Assembly (NCBI GenBank): GCA_038363925.1
Contig: JAQQWL010000005.1
Location: forward strand, 3,100,001-3,164,000
DNA length: 64,000 bases
Direction of reading: 5' to 3'
DNA from: Apiospora phragmitis
Taxonomy: Eukaryota; Ascomycota; Sordariomycetes; Amphisphaeriales; Apiosporaceae
The translations under genes and the position numbers were made by a program. Shown piece after piece: positions 1-12,300 of this stretch (positions are counted from its first letter, which is position 1; every line of letters starts with the position of its first letter). Under the pieces are notes generated by a model that saw nothing but the letters and a program-made list of their open reading frames with translations, ran no database searches and was not told where the DNA came from.

Positions 1-1
1 T

Positions 2-2724
2 CCTTTCAGCAGTTTGGTCGAGTTCCTACAATCGGACAACGAAAAGGCGTACTAGATCACTGGCAAACCCGGGTCTGGCAAGAGTACCGCCATGAAGTTT
101 CTGTTAGGCGATCCTAGGACTACCCAGTGTCTTCAGCACTGGTCTGGTGGCAAGAGAGTCCTAGTAGCTCCTTTTTACTTCTTCTATAACGGCAGCGACA
201 TGCAGAAGTCGGGATTGGGACTACTGTCATCGTTGCTGTACACGCTGCTCAAACAGGAAAGGAAGCTGATACCCATTGGCTTCAAAGCGCGATTCGAGGC
301 TGGGCTTGGTGGTGGTCAGATTTCCACACAAAAGCTGTCCATTTTCGAGACTAGAAGAGCTTTGAAGGAAGTCATCCTGCACAGCCCTGACATCTTCTTC
401 TTTTTGGCTGTTGATGGCTTGGATGAATTCGACCCGCGAGTTTCAACAACCGATGTCGGCAGTCTATTGCAGCTCACAAGAAGTCTGGGCAATTTCCACA
501 ACGCAAAGCTCATTGCTTCTAGTCGACCGCTATCCGCGTTCGAGCAAGAGTTTGTGGATTGCCCTTCTCTGGCCATTCACACCCTGACGCGAGAAGATAT
601 CCACTCATATGTGTTTGAAGAACTTCAGTCGCATCCTAGGATGAAGATGTTGATGTCCAGGGACGAGGAGCAAGCCAAGACCTTGATTCAGTCTATCAGT
701 GATAACTCATCTGACGTGTTCTTGTGGGTTAGGCTTGTCGTTCGATCACTACTCGAAGGCTTGCAGAACTCTGACAGACTCGAAGAACTTCAGGCCAGAC
801 TTGAAGAACTACCCCACGATCTACATACCCTTTACTCGGTCATGCTGTCAAGAATTCCGCCACAATACCTTCCTCAAACAGCAAAGCTGATACAAATAGT
901 GGAAACAGCCACATGTGATAAATCCGAATTCAGTCTACTGGGCCTTTGGTACGCAGACCAATGGACTGACCTTGATCTGTTTCGTGAAGAAGTCAGCCCT
1001 ATTAGCGAAGATGAAATCAAGAATCGCACAGTGGATATGAAAGGCCGACTGGAAAGCAGATGTCTGGGTTTGATTAAGACATATTCGACCTCTATGACGT
1101 ATGGGAAGCTTCTGGATTGGAATAATGTTCCCAGGAGAGACGTCCAAGACCCATGCGACACTCGACTAAGGCTTTGTGTCAAGTTCATTCATCGCACAGT
1201 CTCTGAATTTCTTGGGAATAAGGGGATAAGGGCCAGATTCGTCAACATTCCTAGCCTTTCAAATTTCAGCCGGGATTTGGCTTCATTACGCTCAGCCATC
1301 GCCGTTGTGAAAGAATTTTTACCAGGCAAGTCTACGGACTGGGTTGTCTTGTTGAAACTGGCTGGCAATGCCGGTTTCCGATTAGTACCTAGGGAAAAGT
1401 CCATCAGTGCCATTTACAGACTGAAGCTACTGAGTGAGCTTGACAGAGTTATGTCAATACACATGGCCAGTCAATTAGCCACACCGTGGAATTCAATAAG
1501 CCCGAGACTGAAGTTTTCAGAAGATGAGTCCCATGACGTGCACTGGTTGTCGTGGCTCGACGGAGCCGTTCTTACGGAGTCGCCCAAGATCCCATCGGGT
1601 TCCGCATATCCATACAATTGCGTACCATGTAACGGACGCCAAGCATCCTTCATGTCGTACCTAGTGGTGAAATTTCAAGAATCGGCACTGCGTCACCTGG
1701 TCGATACGCATGGCCGTTCAATCTTACACAAAAGTGGCTTCTCTCTTCTAGGCTACGCTCTGTGCTATGTAGGGCCATGGCACCGTCACATGCACTTCAT
1801 TAGCTCAAGCATGGTGAAGTTCTTAATTGACAATGGAAGTAGCCCCCACGAAGAATTCTGCGGGAAGACTGTTTGGGGACTGGTACCTGTGCACACGAGT
1901 AAGCAGTCACTCGTATCAGGCGTATCCCGGCCTATGGATTCCCAGTTGGGTTGGTAACGATGACTTAAAGGCAATACTAGAACTACTGAAAGCCGGTGCA
2001 AACGTCAACGGCCGAGTCTGGTGGGAAGGAGTACAATACAACGTACGCGGCGGGAAAGAACATAATCCTCAGAGCAGAACACTCTGCACTCTTGGTTTGG
2101 CAGTTGGCCGAGTGCATGAGCTTGTTGTGGAATACCTCTCCACTACTGATCTCGACGCCGGCAGAACCCCTGAACCAAACAGTTTGGTAGTGACCAAGAA
2201 CAGACTTGAAAGTATTGCCGGGTTGTTAGAAACTGGCGGTGCCGTCGAGCAAGAATGGGACATAGAGGGGAATCTTATTCCTCCTGTTACCACAGCCCAA
2301 GAACCGGTGCCGGAAGCGAGCGAAGGCCCTGAATGGAGCGCGAAACCACCCCAACAGAACCTTCCACCTACAGTGTTGGGACCTGATGAGATGCATCCGG
2401 GAGTCACTGACGATTCGAAGGCAAATGGTAATATTTTCGCGAAGTGGGAGAAGAACGGAGTCTTGGAACTTAGTTCTCACAGGTCTGAAGCTCAGTCCAG
2501 CAAGCAAACTGCTTGCACACACGAGCTAAAGAATAGGAGATCGAGGATATGTAGCAAATTCGGCAATTGGATGAAGTCTCTAGCTAGGAAACCGACGGTC
2601 GCTACTTGACCAGTATCTACATGATGTTGTTCGAGAGCTTGAAGAAATTCCAGTAGCTGATCCTGAGCCCACGTGTGTGGTCCATCAATCAATCTTTCAA
2701 GAGAATCCAAGATTGAAGCTCTAG
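2..2724 (+). CDS. NACHT/ankyrin NLR-like protein, 5'-partial and interrupted
   Basis: Fungal NOD-like receptor-type protein, a family linked to non-self recognition and programmed cell death. The visible part opens with a Walker A P-loop (GKPGSGKST, bases 62-88). The NACHT ATPase continues with a hydrophobic Walker B-like strand (FFLAVDGLDEFD, near base 400) and the sensor segment LIASSRP (near base 510). The C-terminal part is ankyrin-like (DLKAILELLKAGANVNG, near 1960). The N-terminal effector domain lies outside the window. The reading frame is broken. A TAG at 53-55 sits where the family has Trp just before the P-loop. The frame shifts in the overlap at 1827-1957, and again near 2590, after which an open frame runs to a stop at 2722-2724. 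Either an unrecognised intron or an indel could explain each shift. An ORF starting at ATG 92 would lose the P-loop, so it is not a credible start. Family assignment is secure; functionality is doubtful. Confidence 0.8.
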
Positions 2725-2859
2725 CCGGAATCTTACAAAACTACTTACATTTCATCAATGACTGCACCTATAAAATTTATAGCTCCTACTATTGAAGGGT
2801 TTACATACGACAGACTGCGATCTTTGCCTGAGGAAATATGTTTATGTCTACGAGAACGT

Positions 2860-4051
2860 CTATTCCGGTACGCCGTTCTTCATCTTCTTGCCCTCCAGCT
2901 TATCAGGGAACCCAAAGTTGATGCCAAAGGGAGGGTAGACGTATCTCTTCTTGGAAGTCTTCTCCGTTAAAAGCTTCACTTCCTCATTATCCAGATCCAC
3001 AATCTTGAGGTTCTCTTTGATACGCGATTCAGTCACCGACTTAGCAAGCACCGTGCTACCTCTCGCAACTACAGAAGACAGTTCATATTAGCCACGGCTT
3101 GCACGCGCAACATAGCGGTCCTCGAACGAACCCGACAAGGTATCATCGAGATAGAAGCATGGGACAGCTTACCATGGTAGCTCAGCAGGATCGTGCCCGG
3201 GCTCACGCCCTTCTTCTGCGCCAACGTCATGACCGGCTCGCTCTGCAGCAGCGGGCCGCCCGTGCTGCCCAGCGGCGAATACGCCATGACGTGAATACCC
3301 TTCTCGCGGCAGAGATCGACGACCTCCTGCTGCGGGCACTCCGGGTGGTTCTCGATCTGGTTGACGGCGGGCACGACGGCCGCGTGCTGCAGCAGGTTCT
3401 CGAGGTAGACGCGGCTGTAGTTGCAGACGCCGACGGCGCGCGCCTTGCCCGTGGCCGGCAGCGCCTCCATGCGCCGCCACGTCGCGACATGGTCGTGGTC
3501 CCAGAGGATGTCGCGCTCGCCATTGGCGAGAAGCGGGAAGCGGTCGGCATCGCCGCCGTCCGGCCGCGAGCCGTCCGGGTTCATGCCGATGGCCCAATGC
3601 ACCAGATACAAATCGACGTAGTCGAGCCCTAGCGCCGCGAGGGATTTGTCCAGGCCGTGCTCGACCCGCGTCGAGTACGTCGTCCACAGCTTCGTCACGA
3701 CGAAGACGTCCTCGCGCTTGATGCCGGCGGCGAAGGCCGCGCGCAGGCCCTCGCCTACTTCCGCTTCGTTGCCGTAGCAGTACGCTGCGTCGATCAGCCG
3801 GTAGCCGGATTTCAGCGCCGTCTCGACGGCTTTGGCGACTTGGCCTGGGGGTGCTTGCCAGGTTCCTGTAGTCGGGGCGGATGAGAGAGGGATTAGCAAC
3901 TGGCTTTCGTATCTTGCTCCCACATGGGATTTCCTTTCTGGGTCCCCCCTTGTTTGGACATTCGTAGAAAGAGAGTTTGCGGGGCAGACTTACCGAACCC
4001 CACCGCTGGCATCTCCTGGCCGGTGTTGAGCTTGAAAGAGGTCGGCGCCAT
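2860..4051 (-). CDS. Aldo-keto reductase, three exons
   Basis: NADPH-dependent carbonyl reductase of the aldo-keto reductase superfamily, expected in the cytosol and acting on aldehydes or sugars. Exons are 4051-3994, 3865-3173 and 3068-2860. Introns are 3993-3866 and 3172-3069, both GTAAG...AG. The splice joins exactly to 319 codons, a normal AKR length. Visible family marks: PAVGFGTWQAP at the first strand, the catalytic tetrad as Asp and Tyr in LIDAAYCYGNE, Lys in VVTKLW and His in YLVHW, then a GVCNYS loop and the NQIENHP substrate/cofactor segment. The C-terminal exon carries the ARGSTVLAKSV cofactor-binding stretch. It resembles fungal glycerol/D-arabinose dehydrogenase-type AKRs, but the substrate cannot be read from sequence. 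This is one of the few conserved genes here with no frame break. Confidence 0.93.
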
Positions 4052-5960
4052 GGTGTGTGTGTGTGTATTACTGATATGTGCTCGGGTTCAGATCGATAAC
4101 TGCTAGTCTCAAAAAACCGAGAGTAGTGTCCAGAACTGGAAGCAGCAATTCAACGGGCTCACGATAACATGCGGCGCATCAGGAGCTATTTATGCAGTAT
4201 ATCAGGCAGAATGAGCAAGACGGGTACCCGCCCCCCGCGATGTCATATCACTAATACCCCGCGGAATACAATGGGCAACATCGGGTCCTACTCCGCAGCG
4301 CGTGGAGAATCTGCAACCCGGCCACTTCTCAACGGGACCTTCCAGGCTAGGACCACCGCTGTAGACGGCTTTTCCTTTCTCTGTCCGGCCAAGCCCGGGC
4401 AGGGGGGGCCTATGATAGTTGGGGTTTGCGAACCAACGTGGAAGTTGATGGCTTTTTCACATATCTGCAAGACAGTCCAGGGATACCCCCTCATCTTCAG
4501 TATCAGTGGAGGTTGGTAAACAATCATACATCAGGATCAGATCTGCAGCGGCCCTAACTGAAGTCAATCCTAGCCAAGAAGAACTACTGCAGGTCTGTCA
4601 AGATGAAAACAAAAGCAAAAGCAGCTACTCTGCTGTTTGTGGAAATTCTGAGCGGATGGCGGGGGTGGAGATGGTGGAGGGTTGGAGTTAGCTTCGGGCT
4701 GACATGGACCGAACAAAGCAAAAATGGGCGGGATCATGACGGTCCATCGACGTTGCATACACTTCACCTATCCAATAACGGGTCTTATTGTGGTCGTTAT
4801 GTAAATATCCGTTGGAAAGACTGATGCCCATGCGAGGTTAATCGAAAATCTATATACCCGGACATTTCGTCGATAACCAGAAAGTGATGAAGAGGAGTAT
4901 TCCGCCTTTGGCGACTTCGTGATGGATCGACCCGGCGGCGACGTGTATTCTACTCTAGATGTCTTTCTTATCCATATGTTGTAGCCGGGACACTGCCTTA
5001 GGTATGTTTGAAAGCTCGCAGGATCACAAGAACCTAGCATTCGTTACTCTCTAGTCTGTAGACGCAATCTTCCAGGGCCGTGGTTGAGCAGAGCTGGACG
5101 GAGACGTGCGTCGCTGTTGAGTGACCAGTATGAACAATAGGCATATTCATCTTCGGGATGCAAGAGCCAGGATAGGATGTATAGGGGCGATGACTCGACG
5201 TGTCTTGGATGAAAATAGAAACCCCAGCTTCCTCTAGAGACTCGGTTACCTAACTCGATGGAAATAAGAACGGAAACCAGTCACAAGGGACGAATCAAAA
5301 ACGGTGCTTTACATGGTGCTCTTGCAATAGGAGTAGACCTAGGTACGGGAAAGGAAGGCATTGGGGGAGAGAGTGAAGATACCTACTGATTCCCATTTAC
5401 ATTAGCCAAGACAACTAGAGTAGGGTGCCAAATCAGCTCGCGATGTCAGTGTAGTCTAGTGAGGAAACTACCCATATTCGTAACCGTCTAACTACATCAA
5501 CGAGGGACACGCATCAATAAAGAAATAGGAACAACACGAGATACCAATGTTGAGACTCGTAAGCAGATTCTGACACCAGTTTATCAAAGTATTCGCGCAG
5601 CTGATTTGATAGCCTGGCCACCAACAAGGCTCGTCCAGGTCTGTCTTCCCCAATTGCTCAAGAGACTATCTTGACGGTAAACTTTGACGCTCATGGAGTG
5701 TCACAAATCTAGATGCCATAACAGTACTTGAGGACATGGTAGTAACATAGGAAAATAGTTACAGTAATGTATGACTACTCATAACGTGTGACGTATCGGT
5801 GACATTAGGACATCTAATTTTGTCCGGTCCCAGCGCCGTTTGGGGGCAATAAAAGGGACCAGGGAAGTAATATACAGAAGTGATGGTACACATCAACGCC
5901 GGTTCGCCGCAGTCTCGTTCTCTTGTTATTCATGTAGTTCAGTTCCCGTCTAATTATTCT
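4052..5960. other. Intergenic spacer
   Basis: About 1.9 kb between the aldo-keto reductase start and the SED5 3' end. Only short unrelated open frames are present, with no codon bias or recognisable domain. It must hold the aldo-keto reductase promoter and the SED5 3' region. I see no RNA gene or mobile element. Confidence 0.5.
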
Positions 5961-7014
5961 TTAACCCGCAATCAGGACCCATAATCTGTTGAACAAGTCA
6001 GCATCAGCGCGTCAGGAGAATAGGGGGTAAATGCGGAAGAGGAGTCTTCTCTGTGGGACTTACAGGAAAAATATCATCAGCACGCCGAACATTTTGGCGA
6101 TCAACCATCGGTTGCTGGAGACTCTTGACCAGTATTTCAACAGCTCCTTCTGTGCGCCTTGGACGTTGTCCACGACGTCTTCGGTGTTGGCGTCTATGCG
6201 TTGAATCTGCTCGCTCTGTTCCGACACCATCTGCGCTAATTGGCCAAAGATGGAGCCCAGCTCGCCGATGGTCCGCTCGATCGCCTCGATCGCCTCACCT
6301 CTTTGCGCGATGTACGTGTTCTGTGGTTGCGCTTCTTCCATCATCAGGAGCTGCTGGTCGCCGACGGGGTTCAGAGACAGCGTATCGCCACCCGGCGACG
6401 GCGTGCCCCTACTCGGCGTGCCGTAAAGCGGCGAGGCGGACTGCTGGATTGCCGGCTGGGCGTGCTGCGCGACCGAGGAGACGAAGTTCTCCGTCCGCGA
6501 GCGCGAGGCCTGGATGTTCTTGGTGCGGACCTCGAGGACCTCCTTGAAGTTGGCCGAGACGTCCGTCAGCTTGCCCTGCAGCATGAAGACGACGTTCTTG
6601 TTGTGCTCGCCGACCTGGTCGCCGCCGGCCGCGCGGGCCGGGTGCTGCTGCCGCGTCATGTCCTGCAGGCCGTGGATCTGCTGGTTGAGCGAGGAGAGGT
6701 CCTGCTTGATGATGAAGGTGAGCTCGTTGATCTCGACCGGCCGGTCGTCGAACAGCGTCTTGCGCTTCGCGAGCTGCGCCAGCTTCTCGAGCTTCGCCAT
6801 GGTGCCCGCGATGCCGCGGCCGATGTCCGCCGCCTTGCGCGCGAACTCGGACCGCCGCGGGCGCGGGGCGTCGCCATTGGCCTCGGCCTTTTGCTGGTCC
6901 GTCAGGAGAGGACCGTCGCTGCGCGCCGACTTTGGACTGGGCTTGTCGCTTCTGCACTTGGGTAAGGACCGACTTGAACTCGGCGGTCCGGTCCTGGATG
7001 GATGCGACAGCCAT
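5961..7014 (-). CDS. SED5: Syntaxin 5 / Sed5 Golgi Qa-SNARE
   Basis: Target-membrane SNARE of the cis-Golgi, needed for ER-to-Golgi and intra-Golgi vesicle fusion. It begins MAVASIQDRTAEFKSVL, the Sed5 N-terminal peptide that binds the SM protein Sly1. Next come the basic RRSEFARKAADIGRGIAGTM segment, the helical domain, a Ser/Pro linker, the SNARE helix (EAIEAIERTIGEL to IDANTEDVVDNVQGA) with the central Gln, and a C-terminal membrane anchor. The anchor is split: intron 6063-5986 (GTAAG...CAACAG, 78 bases) and a 25-base last exon encoding LLWVLIAG. One extra base near 6905-6912 (TCCTCTCC on the coding strand) shifts the frame. Without it the CDS is exactly 325 codons. Because SED5 is essential in yeast and the flanking protein is fully conserved, a sequencing indel is the likely cause. 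Confidence 0.94.
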
Positions 7015-9367
7015 TTTTGTTGGCCGTTGGTCGATGTGTAACACTCCAACAAAGTTTGGTTTTCTTGCACTCTTTTTTCTGTTGGTCTTTCTATCGAGCA
7101 CGACAGAATATCATCCTTGGGCGTCCGGCGCGATAAAGGAGTTCGCAAGCGTGGAAAAGCTGGGAATTAGGCTTATTGGTTTGGCGAAGAGTACAGTGCA
7201 AGCTGTAGGAGCGTGATGGTGGACGAAGATCGGAATTAGGATTGTTTAGGATCCGTTGTTATCGTTGTCGATGTCGCTGGCCGAGGAAGGGGGGCGGACG
7301 GCTTAGGAAGTCTCGCAGGCCGACAATTATTACAGGAAGATTGGGGGTATCACGAAAAAGAGTCTATGAAGTGAAGTGTCACCTAGACAGGCTGGCAAGC
7401 GAAGCGAATGCGACTGATGGAAGAGTGCTGGAAACGATGATGGAGATTGATGGTCTACAGAGAGACAGAGGTACCTGGCATGGGCAAGACGAATCGGTGT
7501 TGTTGGTCGCTCACAGCGTTCCTTGCTGGAGTGGTTGCGCGGCCATGTCCCCACTGTAATTATTTCATTTACTGGCGCTTGCTGCTTCGGTTCTGGCTGC
7601 TTCAGAACCTAAGTTTTGGGAAACGTGTTCGAGACGATCAGAAAAGAAACCACCGGCCACCGGCTGACTGGCCACCACAGTGGCTGTGCAAAGTCGTACA
7701 GGGCAAGTGGCTAGAAAACACGAAGACAAAGAGACGCTAGGTTACAAATCGCCTTCCCCAGGTTCGGATTTGACAGTCGTTAGGTAGCATGGATGGATGT
7801 TTTTAGAATGGTCATTGTCTTAGATCAGAGCAGTTACTCCGTACAGATCACACCATATTGTTCTACTATACGAGGAGGCACTCGAGGTCTCAAAGTTGCA
7901 GTTGTAAGAGACTTGAAAACGACTGGCGTTCTGTCATGACCATCCCCTCCAGGTTCATATGTCTGTCTATCTGAATGGGAGTTCCCGCAGATAAAAGGAA
8001 ATAGGTAATATGCAGGAACAAGCGCCAGATCGCGACGGAGCTAGATTAGGTAGGCACAAGTCTAAAGGATTCTAGCATTGAATTCCAAAGCCAGCAAGAA
8101 GCAGATACAGTAGACCAGACCTCAGCAAGCCTGTTACTATAACGCCCTCAAATTATTAGCATAGTGGAGAGAAGCTGTTTCGTTTCCCGCCATAGCCGAG
8201 TTGACGTACCCGCCTACCGCAGAACACAATGCAGCACCTAGGTAGACTTGTGCTGCGCCAGTGGATGCAATCGGCCATCGCCCGCCCCGATGCAACAGAG
8301 ACAGAACAATCGAAAGAGAATGCCCGTGGAACAGGCTGGGGTGCGACTGTAGGTAGGCTTTATTTGTGCTACGTAGTATCTGAGCATCGTCATCACAATG
8401 GAGATCAGTTTTGTCGATCGCTGGCCTGTGGGCTGGGGCGTTCACGAGATTTGACCAGCAACATACAAATGCCCACCATTCCCTTATTGACACATCGCAT
8501 GCGAATGTCAACATGAAGGCGGATGATGACGGCGGTATGTACTTAAAGTAGGAATTCTAGACAGCACTAATGTCCAGCTGGTTGCAATACGAAATGAACC
8601 ATCTGAAAAGTCGGAAGGGTTAAAGGCTTGGAGGGGTGCTAGGCCGAATTTCCCTTGAACTCATCACATTGAATTTTCCCGCCGTCACCCGCTTTTCCCC
8701 TTAGGACTGAGGACTGGAGTCAGGACTGCTACTTGTGAATGGAACGGCCGCCTTGAACCATAAAGTGTTTATTTGGACAACTGCAGTCGGCCAACGCCAA
8801 CACGCCTTGTCGCAACTGCATTAGTTTTCTGCCACCAGCATTTTCGACCTCACTTCCGGTCCATGATTTAATATCCTATTTCTTGTATATACTGGCATAT
8901 TCTCCCTGAACCTCTCGACTGGTTGATTTCGTTTCAGCCCTTCTCTGAAAAGCCCATTGGCATATCTGCCCACTCCAAGCATCGCCTCCCCTCCACGTCA
9001 TCCCTTGCCCCCCGGCTCTCTCTCTCTCTCTCTTGCTCGCAACTCGCAAGGGTGTTCCAATGCGCTGAGCTGGACGACCACCACGGTCTGATGACCTCCA
9101 TCTAACCCGCCTTTCAACCATCGCGATACGCTGGTGGACCTGCCCATTACATTCCATCGTATTGTGTGAACAGTGCCTTAAACCTACTGTAGCCTCTACA
9201 CCTTTCGTGTGCCGTCGCTCTCTCCACGACCCATCACCTTGTGATAGATACGGTTGTGACTCGTTCCGACCTGTCAGCCACCTCACAACTCATTCCGCTC
9301 GACGGCACGGCATGTCGTCGCAATAAGCCCGCGCCCCTATTCCATTTTATGGTGAAGAATCGTTACC
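7015..9367. promoter_or_regulatory. Divergent promoter region with CT tract
   Basis: About 2.35 kb between SED5 (minus) and the next gene (plus), so both promoters lie here. A pure CT microsatellite sits at 9016-9033, about 340 bases before the downstream ATG, in a pyrimidine-rich stretch typical of filamentous-fungal promoters. The open frames in 7242-7740 and 8137-8516 show no coding character. No TATA box can be assigned with confidence. Confidence 0.4.
9016..9033 (+). repeat. CT microsatellite
   Basis: Alternating C and T, 18 bases, in the promoter-side region of the 9368 gene. Confidence 0.85.
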
Positions 9368-12300
9368 ATGGACGGCACTTATGGCAATGTCTACCAAGGC
9401 CGGACTGCCTCGCCAATGTGAGCACTCATCGGCGCCAAGCCATCCCCTTTTGTAAAGACCATAAACTACGTCCCATTGTAGACAGCAGTTGACACTCGAA
9501 TCTTCGTTTTTATAGGATGCCTGGCACGCCGACTGCTTATCAGACCAACATCAACCGTACTAAGACGAGGAAATGGGTAGAAGCAAAAGCCCAAAACTAC
9601 GATGGCGATGATTGGGGCGACGATTACGACGATGAAGAGCCGGAAGAAGAACCACCGCCTCCGTCCAAACCGACAGGACTTCGACAGCCGGGTCAAGGCG
9701 CCACCGAGAGCACACCGGTGACGTCGCCGTATGGCCAGACGCCGACACCTCATACCGCAGGGCCCCGCGCCATGCCGATGCCGAGCCATGTTAGAAAGAC
9801 TTCGACTGGTTCAAGGACACCGAGCGGCGCCCCTCCGCTGCACGTGCAGACACAACAACATCAGGCCAATTTCCTAAATGAGCAACATTACAGTTCCGGT
9901 TCAGGCGGCACTAGTGGTTTGCCTTCATCCATGGCTAACGCATCCAACCGATTCGCCACAGAGCAGCCATTCACTCAGCAACCGGGTGTGCCTCGTCAGA
10001 ACCCCCCAAGCGCGACTTACTCAGGCCGGCCAGAACAGGCGGGGCCTGTAATGTCCCCGTCTGCCCAAACCCGTGGTCGAGCATCTTCTTCTACCCAGGC
10101 ACCCGGTACTACGGCATCCTCACGTTTCCCCCGCGCAAAAGCAGTATACAAGATATGCCCGATCCTGCCGATGTATCGAGCCCTCGATCAGTTTCCCGGC
10201 CGGGCTCAAGCTCGGACTCGGCACGGCCATGGATGGAGCAGAGGTCGAATTCCCCCGGTCAGGCAGCCAATACGTCGGGGAAACCGTTGCCATTCGTACG
10301 GCCAGCGGATATCTACCGTCGCATGGAGGAAGAGAAACAAAGGTCTTCTCTAGACTCCAGCAGGCCGAGCATGGACAGTAACGACGGGGGGTGCCATGCG
10401 ATCTCCCACGGGCGAACGACGGCGAGCGAGTTTCGAGAGGGATGATCCCGCATCCGATGCATCACGAGGACTAAAGACAACCTTAGCACCGGTGGCAGAG
10501 AGGATGAGCGAGTACGGGATGGATCGCTTGATGTCCAACTCGAACAACGATACACCAGATACGTCTCGTGCCCCGAACCCCACGGATGGCGCGAAGGGGA
10601 ATTATATATCCGAAGAACAGTCGCGCCTGAACAAATTAGAACTTCAGAGTTCGCGGCGTCTTTCAGTCAGTCCACAGTTGCCGGACCTGACGCGCATGTC
10701 GGGGTTTGGAGAAGACTTCTTCGGAGGCTCTCACTCTCAACCTCAGTATTTTGCTGAGGATCCCGAACCAATGACTGGGCCTCGTGGACCTTCCGCCACT
10801 GAGACTTTTGCCTCAGACCCGCCTCATAGGGGTCCCAGCCTTATCGAAGGCCCGGCCCTCGCAGCCAGTCGGGGCAGCAAGGACCCGGCAACGCAACCAG
10901 GATTGACGTTGCCCACAGAAGCCAATTCCGCAGGAAGTTCTGGTGGTTTAGGCGCAACACACAATCAAATGACTTCTGGCGCGTCTAGAGCGCCAAGGCC
11001 ATCAATTCCTGGAGGCTGGGTTTCCGAAACCACAAATTTCGGGTCAGAGACCCCCACGCCAATGAAAAACACCGATCTGCCAACGAGGCAGTTGTCCCCG
11101 CCGCAGGAGGAAGTTTCGCCGGTTACCGAGACTGGTGTGGACGATCTGGTGCCAACGACCGCCGTTAAGCAGGCTCAACCTCTCGATACCACACCGAAGA
11201 TGGCTTCCCAGCATGATGGATTTGGAGGCGCAACGGGCAAACATGATCAGGATGTTGCTAACGAGGTGGCTCCTAGTGGGCCCGCTTCTCATGCGACTCC
11301 TTTGTCGTTGCCTCCTCTGCAAACAAGTGCTCCTGAAGCTTCATCGGGTAGTCAACGGGAAAACATTTCGAACTCACCGAGTACTACTTCGCAGGCAGAG
11401 CCATCCCCCTCTCATTTCATCCCAACCGCTCCTCTCAACCCCCGACGCATCGACACGCCGGAAGGCCCCATTGTTGTCGGCATACCTCCGCGAAATTTGA
11501 CGATGAGTTCCATCGAGACAGCTTCACCCAACGAAAACGACCGGCTAAGAGACGATATCATGAAATCTTTGAACGCCAGTCCGATCCATGCTGGAGGTGC
11601 CGGAGGCTTGCTCGGACCAAGCTCTGGCTCATTAGATGGTGCTGCTCTAACACGTGAAAGCACGTACTTGTCCGGAGTATATGACGATTATTTAGGTCCC
11701 GCAGAGGACAAGTCGTTACAGGAAACTGGGCAGGAAATAAATGATGCCGGCAAGAATAGCCCGTCGCTATATCAATTGTCATCCCAAATGAACGCGGGAC
11801 CCTCCATCTCAACACCCCCAACCAACCACAGCCAACTTTCAAGAGACGATTTTCGTGGGAAGGAGGCCCAGAAGAAGTCTCTGTAAGTCCCACTACGGGT
11901 ACCAACGCTCCATTCATTGGTGCAGACACATCACAAGATCCAGCCAAATCATCCACCTCTTCACAATCTGCTCCTACAGCCACTGTCGAACCATCTACTG
12001 CGCCGACTCCGGCAGTCCATATCGACACAGAGAATGGTGGGGCCATGTCCCATCAGGTCTCTCTGGTCAGCAGCCGTGGCCCTGAGGGATTAGGGATTGC
12101 TGGTCTCGAGCCGCCATCGCCTGTGTCGATACTTTCCAATAGAAAAAGCCTAGCTTCACCAGGAATGGACAATTCCAAACGTCTGTCGCTTGCCGATGAG
12201 AAGTCGCTCATGGAAGAGGCATCCCAACCCCCAAGCCCGCCACATGCTCAGCATCCTGCCCTTTCACCGGCACCAGCAGCAGAAGATCCAATGGAGGACG

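Noticed and set aside
2..2724. Reading the NACHT gene from ATG 92 as the true start
   Set aside because: That start would exclude the perfect P-loop at 62-88. The gene evidently begins upstream of the window and is interrupted by the TAG.
3099..3687. Long open frames on the plus strand and in another minus frame across the aldo-keto reductase
   Set aside because: They are Arg/Ala-rich shadows of GC-rich codons. The three-exon aldo-keto reductase has all catalytic residues and consensus splice sites.
6240..6965. 241-codon plus-strand frame across SED5
   Set aside because: It lies opposite the SNARE gene and consists of Leu/Arg/Asp-rich shadow sequence without domain or intron structure.
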